Below are positions 23,606 to 35,048 of a DNA stretch of 64,000 bases, piece by piece (positions within the stretch are counted from its first letter, which is position 1; every line of letters begins with the position of its first letter). The position numbers and the translations under genes are program-made. The notes under the pieces were generated by a model. That model did no database searches and was not told the DNA's origin. It saw only the letters and a program-made list of their open reading frames with translations. Source of the stretch: Macrosoma leucophasiata (taxonomy: Eukaryota > Arthropoda > Insecta > Lepidoptera > Hedylidae); assembly GCA_036365455.1 (NCBI GenBank), contig JAWQUS010000030.1:16822001-16886000 (forward strand). The letters are read 5' to 3'.

Positions 23606-24479
23606 TAATCATTTGTCATATACGATTGCTCCTAGTATGGTTGAAATAAAAAAACTTTTATTTCGTTGTATAAAGTCATTCTAAATTTGAACATTTGAAG
23701 TGTTTTTTCTGATATAAAAAGCTTAAGAAAAAGAAGTCGCAGACGGAAGTAAATATAAGTAGATACATAATTATCATAATTCTGAGTCAGCAATATGATT
23801 ATCATAATTACTTTAATTACTTGTTTATGGCTGAATTATTAAATGTCAGTCACTTATTATTATTAAATAACTTAAATATCGTGCTGTCTCTATCAGATAA
23901 CGTGTTTTGTAACGAGAGAAAGAATTTCACGCAATTTACAAGAATAACAGTTAAAAATTATAACGTTTATATACGTTTAGCTCGTATATACCTAGTTAAT
24001 TTAATAATAAAAACAAAAATAGAAATAGTTGATAAAAAAATGTCTTGCCAGAAAAAAATAAAAATTATAATTGGAGCGTAATTTTATTACCAAGCTTCTT
24101 ACGGGTGTGACGTAATTATGCGTCATCGAATTTTATTAAGTACACAATCTCATTGTTGGGCAGTATAGGATGAACTACCTACCTGTACTTTTCCAAGAAC
24201 ATTTATTTTTTGACGTGTAAACTTTAAAATTAGAACGAAGCACATGCCAGTGTAGAAATTGGTACCGTAACGAAAATGTCTATTATCGTCTAGCAGTAAT
24301 AACTCACTAAATACCACCATTGACTATAATATAGAAATCTGCCAAGTACATGTCAGAATACGCCTGTAGGCGCGTCTACACAACCCTATAGCGTAAGAAA
24401 AATATTCTGTAAATGTCCTCAAAGAATCTTTTAATATAATTTTTTAGCCTACGCTGTCCCACTGCAGGCCAGGTCTTTC

Positions 24480-24604
24480 TTTTTTATATAATGATGGAGG
24501 CAAACAAGCGTGCAGTCCACATAGATGTTAAGTTCCATTTGGCGGCAGATAGATTAGGTAACGCCTACATCCTCCAGCTCCTACACTGCAGCTCAACCAT
24601 CAGT
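24480..24604 (-). repeat. Rep-A copy with large internal deletion
   Basis: Both ends are present, but gatgttaagt is joined directly to tccatttggcggcagatag. Confidence 0.65.
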
Positions 24605-24688
24605 AATAGCTGGAACTAGAGCTTTCACCCCTTTCCATTGACAGCAAAAAATAAATCTTAATTTTCGTAAAAGCCTTAAAATCAAATC

Positions 24689-24832
24689 CTCTTATTCATA
24701 AACGTATTTTAGCTTAAGTGTTGCTAATCTCTCCTTTGTCTTTTTCTATCCTGCACATTTGACAATGCAACTGACAAAGACAAAGCATTCTATAGCAAAA
24801 ACGTATCTAATGTATGTTTATGAATAAGGGGG
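24689..24832. mobile_element. ~145-bp miniature element with cttattcataaacgta ends, copy 1
   Basis: Inverted ends ctcttattcataaacgta / tatgtttatgaataaggg; the interior matches 57619-57750 in reverse. Confidence 0.65.
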
Positions 24833-25003
24833 TTAATGTTTAATTAACGTTTTAAGAGGTGATTACAAAAAATATTACCTGTCATATCTGTCTGATAGGA
24901 ATCATGCAACCGCAGCTGTCCTCTGAATATTACTGTATCAGATTACTACTTATAATATTATTATGATAATTAATTAAATAATTTATAGATAACAATTTCT
25001 TTA

Positions 25004-25310
25004 ACTGCCTCAGTAGCCTACTAACTAAAAGCTGGGGTCCTGGGTTGGATTCTCGGGTCGGAGGATATTAGAGATAATGGTGTAAAATCCTTTATCTAGT
25101 TCTATTGGGATATTTCCATTTTCTGTAAGTTTCCCAGTACCTCGAAGTTTGTGAATATGCCTGGAGATGTCAATAGGCTCGCCACCTGTTACATGGGTCA
25201 AAACGTAACCGGTGAATCGTAGGTGTTTGCGTGTATGATTTAATGCATGCATTTACCTCTGCCTACCCCTTCGGGGACTACAGGCGTGACGTTACGTTTT
25301 AAGAATTTCT
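25004..25310 (+). repeat. tRNA-head SINE ('cctcagtag' family), copy 1
   Basis: The head contains a B-box-like ggtcctgggttggattctcg. The body has ccagtacctcgaagtttgtg and the end ctgcctaccccttcggggac then tacaggcgtgacgttacg. About 310 bp, close to the copy at 54488. The antisense frame across it is spurious. Confidence 0.65.
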
Positions 25311-25761
25311 TCAATTTAAAGAGCATTTTTTTCCTGAATAGGTTTCAATTAAGCTTATTTTATCATCCCATAATTTTCAACCCTACAACCATTAATGCTT
25401 AGGTGTAGGTAAGTTACTAGGACTCTCTTAACTTCTAAACCGTATGATTATATTTTATGGACTGATAACTTTCGTACAACAGCGAAACACAAAATTTACG
25501 TATTTATTTTTTTATGGAATCCAATTTAATTAAAACGTTTTGGATTATGGACACAGTTATTTCTAATTTTGTATAATTTTTAAAACCATCGTAAAATCTA
25601 AATTACTTATCCAAACGTTACGTATAAAGTCATTTTTATCTCAACGATATGCAAATTAATATTGATAAAAAATTAACATATAAGGGGAAAAATGAAATAA
25701 AATTAATATTTAATTAATTTCATATTAATTATCTATTTAGTTATACCGTATCAATTTGTAA

Positions 25762-26032
25762 TTTTTTTATGTAGGGAAGGTGCAGCTCACATTGATATTA
25801 AGTGATGACTGCAGCCTATAGATATCTCCACAAAAACCAGAGGTCAAAATGCAGATGCGTTGCACCCGAGACCTGAGATGTTGTCTGATAGTTAATACGC
25901 GGCCATGTATTACCATCTAACCGGAACACGATAGTGCTGAACACTACCATTTGGCGGCAGATAGATTAGGTAGGCGGTGGTGCCTATGCCCTCGAGTTCC
26001 TACACCGGAACTCTGCCACCATTAAAACAATC
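25762..26032 (-). repeat. Rep-A copy, diverged subtype
   Basis: Shares catttggcggcagatagatt with copies at 1143 and 24480, a second subtype against catttagcggcaagta. Confidence 0.75.
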
Positions 26033-26105
26033 TCTAGTAGACAGCCTTACGGTCTATTTCACCGGGCAACTCACGTGGAAACGCTTTGTTTAAATATTTA
26101 AGCAA

Positions 26106-26340
26106 TTTTTTTTTTTAATGTAATGGAGGTGGTAAACAAGCATGCAGTTCACATTGATGTTAAGTGATGACTGCAGACTATAGAAACACAAAGGCCAAGG
26201 TCAAAATGCAGATGCGTTACCACTCCTGAGGCCTAAGGTGTTATGCCTCTGTGCCGGAAATTATAGAGCCGTACATTACCACCTGACCGGATATACACGA
26301 TAGTGCTGAACACTACCATTTAGCGGCAAGTATATTAGGT
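26106..26340 (-). repeat. Rep-A copy, 5'-truncated
   Basis: T-run at 26106-26116; stops at caagtatattaggt. A short insertion (atat) interrupts ccggaacacg. Confidence 0.75.
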
Positions 26341-26688
26341 TGTTCTTGTTCGTCTGAACCTCAGCTTCGGGTGTTACTGTGGTGGGTAAGACATGGATAT
26401 GCAATTAAGTGGGCAATTGTTATGGGTAATTAGTTCAATATCAGATTATCTTATCTGAAAATTCAGCGTGAGAGGTTCTGAACGTACTGATTTTTGCGGC
26501 AAAATATATCTTTTCATAATTGGAAAATATTTTGACCAAATAGTCATTGATAATACTTGGTATGTATGGATGTGACGATCTACTGACAAACTAATCAAAG
26601 ACAGACAGGCAGGTAGGTTGAAATCACTGGCCCCTTCAAGTCTACCAAAGTAATCTAAAAATTAAATAGACGGAAATGTATAGATGAT

Positions 26689-26873
26689 TAGCTGTTGCCC
26701 GCGGCTTCTTCCGCGTGGATGTCGTTTTATAAATAACTAAGTAGCCTATGTTCTTTCTCAAAGTCAGCTCTATCTCTGTACCAAATTTCATTAAAATCGG
26801 TTCAGTCGTTTGGACGTGAAAAGGTAACAGACAGACACAGTAACTTTCGCATTTATAATATTAGTAGGGATTA
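26689..26873 (+). repeat. Dispersed 'ctagctgttgcccgcggctt' repeat, copy 2
   Basis: Nearly identical to 19121-19305 along its entire length. Confidence 0.65.
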
Positions 26874-27479
26874 CAGCTTTTCAGTCTTCACTAACACAGG
26901 TGCGATCGCCGCCAACATTGGGTTAGGTCATATTTTGCATAATTATGACTTAAGCACTTTGTTGTTCGTGTCCCCTTTATAATTTTGCATACGTACATAC
27001 ATAAAATACCATTAACTAAATCTCTATTTTAACAAACCTATTAAATTGACATGCCAAATAAAGAGGTCACGACTGTATCCCTCGGCCAGCCCACTAACCA
27101 CTTTATGGGACAGGACTTTTCGAAATTAGTCTGCATATTTTATGAGAGTGATGAATATAGTATATTCGAGGGTTTGCAAGTTGCAAACTTTGACGCTAAC
27201 AGAATTTATGAGATGATCCACATAGTTTGGCTCCGTAACGTAGCAATTTTCACACGTCACCTTATTTAGGGATGTTTAAGATTTCACAGATAACGTAGAG
27301 TTTGCAAGACTATTTTAGCAACAACAACCATCCCTAGTGGAAGATTTACACTAGCTTCGTCTCTGTGATATTGAATTGTTTTTTGGCAATCATTTAGAGA
27401 AGATTCTGCCTCCGAATGTTTATCACATATTTACTCATTTGCCTTTCAGCTATTACTTTATGGCCGATAATTAGAATCG

Positions 27480-28245
27480 CGGCAACGATGGACCATTTTC
27501 TAAGCCTGGGTTGCACCACGATATTTGTTAAAGTTTATTTCCCACCCTTCTCTAACTTAAGGAAATCTGTTAAAGTTAGAGAAGGATGTGACATGTTACA
27601 ATATCTTTAACTTTAATAAAAGTCGTGGTGCAACCCAGGCTTACGTTTTTCGACCATGGATTTTAATGCAGCCTCTTTCGGTATGATAGTTTACCATACC
27701 GAAAACCATTAGTTAGCTTTCTTTCCTGAAGAAGCTTATATTCGCATAGCACTAGTTGCACGAGAGTTGTATCGCTGTGATAGTTTACTTCTGACTAATT
27801 TGGAGAAGGTTATGTCCCTGAATGGTAACACGGTATCTATGAAATACATCCATGTGCCTTTATTCATCACGTTTTGGCTGATACCTAAAACAGTGGGAAC
27901 TATGTGTTGAATAGCAGCATTTTCTAAGCGTTTTCGAGCATAAAGAACTTTAAGCAACCTCCTTCGCACGGTTTATTCCGTTTCCAACAGCTAGTGGTCC
28001 TTTACATTAGTTGCATCAATGTGATGCTCAGCATCCGACATTTTGGCTGGTGCCTAGAACAATAGAAACGAACGTCATTGTGTTTAAATACCACCATTTT
28101 CTAAGCGTTTTATGCACATGATGATGACCAACTTCTCACCTTCGCACGATTAGGTCGCTTACCAACAGCATTTTGCGCTTTCTGTTTTTTCTGGAAAATT
28201 CACACTAATTGCATCGCTGTGATGCCTGAATCTATTTGCAAAAAT
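27480..28245. repeat. Degenerate satellite-like block
   Basis: Repeated blocks cattttctaagcgtttt (27918, 28094, and a disrupted one at about 27494), ccttcgcacg, and ttgcatc..tgtgatg recur at about 175-280-bp spacing. A miniature element interrupts the first unit. Confidence 0.6.
27503..27642. mobile_element. ~140-bp miniature element with agcctgggttgcaccac ends
   Basis: Inverted ends agcctgggttgcaccacga / tcgtggtgcaacccaggct flanked by TA. Removing it restores cattttctacgtttttcg, matching the cattttctaagcgttttcg of neighbouring satellite units. Confidence 0.75.
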
Positions 28246-28404
28246 CAATCCATTTGTAATCATGTGTAGAGTATAAACAGCCATAGCGCGTGGAATAGGA
28301 TCGTCTTTTTATATGCCCACTGCCCATAACTTTTCATCTCACTCAAATGACATCAAAAGCTCTCTCGGACAGTTTACGTAGAAATAAAACCTTATGTATG
28401 TATG

Positions 28405-28450
28405 TATGTATCTTCACGCCAGGTCCCTAACGGGGTAGGCAGAGAACTAG
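28405..28450 (-). repeat. LINE-type 3' end ('ccgggatatctggcgc' family), short
   Basis: cttcacgccaggtccctaac then ggggtaggcagag on the + strand, preceded by (tgta)4-like tail. Confidence 0.5.
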
Positions 28451-29019
28451 AAAGAGTAGGAAATAAAACCTTTTTGTTGGATAACTCGCTAAAACAATTT
28501 TAATGTTTCTCGCTGTTACTAGATGATACAAATTTACTTTAATGTTGTTCATATTATAACTATTTTTATTAAAAAAAAATTGTGATCTCTCACATTCCGT
28601 GTCTAAAACCTTTAAAAACAAAGGTTTAACAATTACAAGTAAAGCTGTTCTCAATGTATTTTTAAAGGACATAAAGACAAATAGAACGATTATAATGATA
28701 AAGGGGCAAACATATCCCGAAGACATTTTTATATATTTGAATATTTGATTAATGCAATTCTAGACAAATGTTTATGGGAGTGAATACTGAATGGTATTTA
28801 TATTCTTTGAATAGTACAGGAGAACTGAAAGAACTGAAGAGGTAAAAAGATCTTCTACTACCTTATTGGGATAGTTTGACTGTTGTTCGGTTGACTGACT
28901 GCGCTAACGGAAGAATTTTCCCCATTGCTTTCTAGAGGAGTCACGTCCCGACGCCTTCCTTACAATAGATATCTTCAAAAAAATCGGATGTCAAGATATA
29001 GATGCGTTACCTCACATAT

Positions 29020-29747
29020 GTTAGGATCCCACTGCAGAATCATTTCGTTCGTCCAGATATGCTGCAAACCTAATTTTTACGTATGTTTATAATCTAGAGC
29101 AGTGATTCCCAAAGTGGTCCATATAGACCCCCTGGGGTCTTTGGGAGACTTGATGGGGTCTACGTATATGCGTAAATAAAAATGGGATATATGGGAAAGT
29201 GATATAAATGATAGCAAGGGGGTCCACCGAAACCAGAAAAAAATTGAAAGGGGTCTACAAGAAAAATAGTTTGGGAACCTCTGATCTAGAGAATATATAT
29301 CCAATAGGATGCCTATCAAAAATGGCCGCAAGTATTATTTTATATACATTTTTTTTTTTGGGAGAGATATTTTTGTATCGTCCACTTCACGGCAATATGT
29401 ATAAAGACTGATAATTCACGGCTACCGTTGCGCACTTAGCCACCCCTACGTATTTTCGTTCCGCCCCGATTACTTTTTACCTCCATGACGTACCTACATG
29501 TATTATTAATATATCAAATTTTTTCAATGATATTTTCTCATTATTATGTTACACGAAAGCCAAATTAAATCGGCCGCAAATAAGAGTTGCTGGCTGTTAA
29601 AGATAAAATAATTTAATTAAAAATACTTGCGGCCAAATTTTGATAGGCAACCTAGTGGATAAATATTCTCTAGATTATAAATATGCGTAAAAACTAGGTT
29701 TGCAGCAAATCTGCATGAACGAAATAATTCTGCAGTGGGATCCTAAC
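29020..29747. mobile_element. Long-TIR element with a hAT miniature element in its left arm
   Basis: Outer inverted repeats (gttaggatcccactgcagaa...) extend about 135 bp on each side once the insert at 29100-29283 is ignored. No open frame is convincing; flanking duplication unclear. Confidence 0.75.
29100..29283. mobile_element. hAT-type miniature element 'CAGAGGTTCCC', copy 1
   Basis: 184 bp, ends cagtgattcccaaagtgg / agtttgggaacctctg, perfect 8-bp duplication atctagag (29092-29099, 29284-29291). The opposite arm of the host element keeps the unduplicated site at 29668-29675. Confidence 0.88.
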
Positions 29748-30128
29748 CTAACAGCTAAGGGCGGCCACACAAAACTGTAATGCGACGCCGCATCGCAGGC
29801 AATTCATTCGTGCGGGCTCGTAGATATTTGCGATGCCATGCGAATTCGCAGTTATGTGTTGCGAGCCCTAAGTTTTTTTGATTAATTGAGTTATTGCGAA
29901 CATATTCATCACCATTTAACAGGAACAAGATAGTGAACAGTGACATTAAGAGGCCCAAAAGAACTCTCTCCAGATAAAAAAAACAAAAAAATCAAGCCGA
30001 CAAAATATCCATTAAAAAAAAAAAGAAGAATTATGGAAGTAGGATTATTACTCTTACCTACTGTAAATAACGCAAGATTAGTTAACAAGAAAAATTTTGA
30101 CATCAAACATCCCCAACCAGACGTTTAA

Positions 30129-32237
30129 TTTAAACATTTCTTCATCAAGCGACAATTTTCTCAGCTGAACAGCTGAGAATAACAAATTTTGAATTGCAAA
30201 TAAATTACAGTCTAGGAATAGTTTTTCAATGATTCCTTCTAAATCTAACATACAAAAATTATTTCATATCCGTAACCGTTGTAATATTATTCATATATCC
30301 GTATCCAGATCCGTAACATCCCCAGTCAATATGACGTGAAGATGAGCTAAGTAAAAAAAAATAAACGAGTCTGGTTACTTTGTTCAGCTTTTCTCAGCCT
30401 TCTACAACCGCGAGCCCTTCCGAGGTCAACGTTGACCGTCTCATTCGAATGTATCAAACTCGTATTTTCTTTATTTTGCTTTTATTTTGCATATTTAACT
30501 TTGTCTGCAATTTTTATGTGAACTCACACACATACATTTTATATGAATAATATTATTAATTATCTACATTAACTTACTGCGCAATTATTTTATATCATTT
30601 CAAGAAATAATATTATTAAAAAAAATACGAAAATATTCCGTGGATAATAATTAAATATAAAATAATATAATGATGAATTTTCATGAATAACGCAATTTAA
30701 ATGCAACCATGAAGAGCAATATGAAGTCGAGTTAACTTGGTTCTTTGACCCTTACTAGCTCAGGTAGTCTAGTTAGAATGAGACACGGCGACTGTTATAT
30801 GAATGCGTTAAAGAGAGATGGTTATATTTCTTTAAAGTAGCAAAAATTGGACACGAATATAGACAATGTTATTTTTGTATACTAATGGAAGTCCCTTTTA
30901 AAATTTCTTAGTTTTTTCTATTTGGTTTTTTATTCTACCAACGAATACTTGTGGCTATATTTTTATTGCACCTACTATTTCTTTTACATGAATATAATAT
31001 TGAAATGAACATTCGAGAATATTGTATGCATAAATAAATTGTATATTCATAATGATGATAAAGCATTGTTTAAATCAATATAAAAGGTTCATTGAATATG
31101 ATAGGAGTGGGTAGATTGAGTTGGTATGACTAATGACAAAAATATTACACAATCTTGGTCTTGAGTTGGAGTATTATTGTAATTTTAGGTGTATTTATTA
31201 TTTTTATACAACGCGCACTAAGAAAATGTACGGACGTTGGTCGTATCGTAGCGTTATTGTAGTACATTTTCTTGTGTACCTTATACAAAATGGGCTATAA
31301 ACATAAAGGAATAATAGACTCCCCCGCCTTTAATAACGTCGATGGGGATTTGCTCGCAAAACATTCTGAACATTAATGTCTCACCCTAAAATGTTAATAT
31401 TGTACAGAAATATGTACATGATTTTCTGTTACTAAATTAACGGAACATGTTTTTATGTTGTTGTGTTTCTATCGTCAGTTGAATGGTTATGTGTGTGTAA
31501 GTAACTGTCGGACGAATGTATTGTGTACCGTCTGTATGCAGTCAACTCACACATGTCATATTAATTTTATTTAGTGCTATTTGATTGAGTGTTAATTAAG
31601 AATTGAAAATAAATTGTTAAAATGTATTTTTGAATACACTTTTGGCGTCAGTTGAACAGTTTAATAATGTAGACATTGAATTACATACTTAGTTATAAAA
31701 AAGGATTTGTCCTTAGAAATTGTGGTCTTTGTTAGTGTGCATTTAGTCATCACTAAAAAGTTATGTTCGTTGCATTATAAAGTATAATAAGTATGGGTGG
31801 GTACTGAGTACTCAAACATGCACACGCCACGTCTCTCACCGATTTATCTGTTCAGAGATAATATTTACGTTTAAAAAAAAATCTGATGTCCCGACATCTA
31901 GAGCTAAACTTTTAAAAATTTGATTAATAAAGATTAAAAGGCTTAAGTTATTATATTCACTGTCGTAAATTATTAAATTTATTTTTTGATTGCCGTGTAT
32001 TTGTATGTGGTAAAATAACAGAAGTGTTATCAGGTAATTTATCATTAAATAAACATTATGTCGTTGAAAATAGGTATGTTAGTAATAAAACCTATATGGG
32101 TGAGGTGGCTCAAAAATCGATTTTGGTAATGTTGCACAATAAATATATATGTCTAGGTATAATAGATTTTTATCTAACGTACATAATAATACTTATATTG
32201 TATGATAAAAAGATTTAATTTTCAATTGAAAATTGTA
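30129..32237. other. AT-rich intronic stretch
   Basis: No gene or repeat family recognised. Confidence 0.55.
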
Positions 32238-32523
32238 TTTTTTTTTATGTACTGAAAGTGGCAAACAAGCATGCAGCTCACATTGATGTTAAGTGATGAC
32301 TGCAGCCTATAGACACCCACAGATAAACCAGAAGTCAAAATGCAGTTGCGTTACCACTCCTGGCTTAAGGTGTTATGCCTCTGTGCCGGGAATTACAGGG
32401 CCGTACATTACCACCTAACCGGAACACGATAGTGCTGAACACTACCATTTAGCGGCAAGTACATTAGGTAATGCGGTGGTGCCTACGCCCGCGAGCTCCG
32501 TCACTGGAGCTCTACCACCAGTA
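32238..32523 (-). repeat. Rep-A copy, full-length, with likely target duplication
   Basis: Read in sense direction, flanks are aaatataatt before and aaatacaatt after the tail (9 of 10), as expected for retroposition. Confidence 0.85.
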
Positions 32524-33255
32524 ATTATATTTAGTATGCCGCACGTTTGAATGTATTGCGACTACGTCATTAGCAATTTAATAAAATGACATCATGCAAT
32601 GATATACAATTTTTTTCAATCGTTTTTGTTTATTTTTTCAATTCATTATTTTGCTCATGTAATATTTATAATTGAGGCGGTAATTAAGAAGTGGGATTTG
32701 TGAAATATAGCGTAAAAGGAAGTTGAAACGCGTTATTTGTGTATCGTGTACCCTAATCTTTGAAGATTAGGGCAGATAGGTATTTAATTCGATGTATAAA
32801 ATTAATAGGTGGATTTGTTTTTCAATTTACTATTTTCATTTGAAGTATGTAATAAAGAAATGCGGAAAAATTTTTTTTGTACTAAGTAAAGCTCCAATTA
32901 CAAGAATGTTTAACCATTTTTAGGTTGTGTTTTTTTTTAATTGCATGTTATATGACTACCTAACATCGAGAATAACTAATTAATTTGGTTATTTACATTT
33001 CGTATTAGAATAATCTAGGATTTATTTTACGAGTAATCATTTTAGCGTTACTTTTTGTGGTTTATTTATCGTGAAAAAACAGAAGTAGGAAAAATAGAAA
33101 AAAAAAAGAAATAATGTTTTGCTTGCTGCGATTGACTTTTTGAATTAGACGTACCTATAATTAATATTTTAATTAATTAAAGAATAAATATCCTTACATA
33201 TATAGCATTTAATATAATGGTATTAATATTAATTAATTGGGTCCGTATCTATTTT

Positions 33256-33512
33256 ACTGGTGGTAGAGCTCCAGTGACGGAGTTTGTGGGCGTAGACACC
33301 CCCGCATTACTTGCCGCTAAATGGTAGTGTTCAACACTATCGTGTTCCGGTCAAGTGGTAATGTACGGCCCTGTAATTTCCGGCATAGAGCCATAACATC
33401 TTAGGCCTCAGGAGTGGTAACGCACCTGTATTTTGACCTTGGTCTTTATGTGGGTGTCTATAGGCTGCAGTCATCACTAAACATCAATGTAAACTGCATG
33501 CTTGTTTGTCGC
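33256..33512 (+). repeat. Rep-A copy lacking its A-tail
   Basis: Flanked by gtatctat at 33245-33252 and 33515-33522; ends at gcttgtttgtcgcta without poly(A). Confidence 0.75.
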
Positions 33513-34095
33513 TAGTATCTATATGCTAGTATCTGCCACAAAAGCGCTGACGTCTCAAAAACTACTATATGATTTTTGCGTGAACCGTAATCTTATTATA
33601 TAGGTATAGCTGTTGTATATTGAATGAAATGTGCTGACTTAAAATTATGAAGTCGTTTCCTGGTTAAAGTAGACCGTGAAATACCTCAAATATTTGCGTA
33701 GTCCTGTAAAATAAATAATTTTATATATTTAAAAGAAACTGCTGTGAAAATACGTGTATAATATTATATTTGTAGTGAGGTTTCAATAAAATTTATTATT
33801 ATTAAAATTTGTCCTGTGCTATCGTAGCAGGTCTAAAAAAATGGCGATGTAAAATCAGCGAAATTAAAAAAAAAAACACCGAAATTTGTTGCTTTTTTGT
33901 TGCTAATTAGTTGCTAGAAAATTAATTTTTTTGCTTCAACCGATCGCAAAAAATCGGCAATAACGCTAACTTTTCAATAAGATAGCGTGGAAATCACTGG
34001 ATGTGGGCTGATCGATCAAGCGAATAGTGGTCAATTTGTTGCTAATTTGTTGCTGAAAAATGCTAGGGAGAAAAAAAAAATACCTAACACCGAAC

Positions 34096-34130
34096 GGTGC
34101 GGCGGGCGAGCGGAGCTCGCCCGCCGCACC
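34096..34130. repeat. GC-rich hairpin, 15-bp arms
   Basis: ggtgcggcgggcgag / ctcgcccgccgcacc around cggag; inside the AT-rich Mutator-like element. Confidence 0.8.
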
Positions 34131-34277
34131 CTTCGACCTAACCTGGCTAAGTCGGGGGCGCCCACGGTGCCAGTCTTGACTGCCCAAGGAGAGATTCGAT
34201 TCATTATTCTACTCCCCCTAATATTACTACCTGCGCTGCTGCTGTTCTACATACCATCTGGTTTATTTAAAATGTTA

Positions 34278-34735
34278 GTGGCCGGTTTGTTTATAAGCCG
34301 ATCTCCAACTTCTCTTGACTTCCGGTATTTATTTTGTTGCTGACTCTCTATGCTAAAAGAAGCTGCAGTATGAGCAGCAACAAATTTTTACAATAGTTTT
34401 TCCACGGAAAAATCGTTGGTTAAGCTAGCGTGGCCGGTTTGTTTATAAGCGGATCGCCAACTTCTCCTGACTTCCTTTTTTCTATTTTGTTGCTGACTCT
34501 CTATGCTATAACAAGCTGTAGTATAAGCAGCAACAAATTTTTACAATAGTTTTTCCACGGAAAAATCGTTAGTTAAGCTAGCGTGGCCGGTTTGTTTATA
34601 AGCCGATCTCCAACTTCTCTTGACTTCCCTTTTTCTATTTTGTTGCTGACTCTCTATGCTAAAACAAGCTGTAGTATAAGCAGCAACAAATTTTAACTAT
34701 AGAACTTCCACGGCAAACTCAAGAGTGAAGCTAGC
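34278..34735 (+). repeat. Three tandem ~152-bp repeats in the Mutator-like element
   Basis: Units start at gtggccggtttgtttataag (34278, 34430, 34583). Each holds ttttgttgctgactctctat and, about 35 bp on, agcagcaacaaattttt, a self-complementary pair. Confidence 0.85.
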
Positions 34736-35048
34736 GTGGACAGTATTTATTTTGGCATAATTGAAAAAAAATCAATTTTTATTTTTAAAATTTTTTTTCT
34801 CCCTAGCATTTTTCAGCAACAAATTAGCAACAAATTGACCACTATTCGCTTGATCGATCAGCCCACATCCAGTGATTTCCACGCTATCTTATTGAAAAGT
34901 TAGCGTTATTGCCGATTTTTTGCGATCGGTTGAAGCAAAAAAATTAATTTTCTAGCAACTAATTAGCAACAAAACAGCAACAAATTTCGGTGTTTTTTTT
35001 TTAATTTCGCTGATTTTACATCGCCATTTTTTTAGACCATATCGTAGC

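Larger units (their letters stand above)
33829..35039. mobile_element. Non-autonomous Mutator-like element with ~250-bp TIRs
   Basis: A 1211-bp element flanked by a perfect 9-bp duplication tatcgtagc (33820-33828, 35040-35048). Inverted ends start [a/t]ggtctaaaaaaatggcga and stay nearly identical for about 250 bp, to the gctagggagaaaa block. Long TIRs with a 9-bp duplication are the Mutator signature. The interior has three 152-bp direct repeats and a GC-rich hairpin. The 118-codon frame inside spans TIR and hairpin and is not credible. Confidence 0.85.

Noticed and set aside
33987..34343. 118-codon frame
   Set aside because: Spans the inverted repeat and GC-rich hairpin of a Mutator-like element; the opposite strand is open too, as expected from a palindrome.
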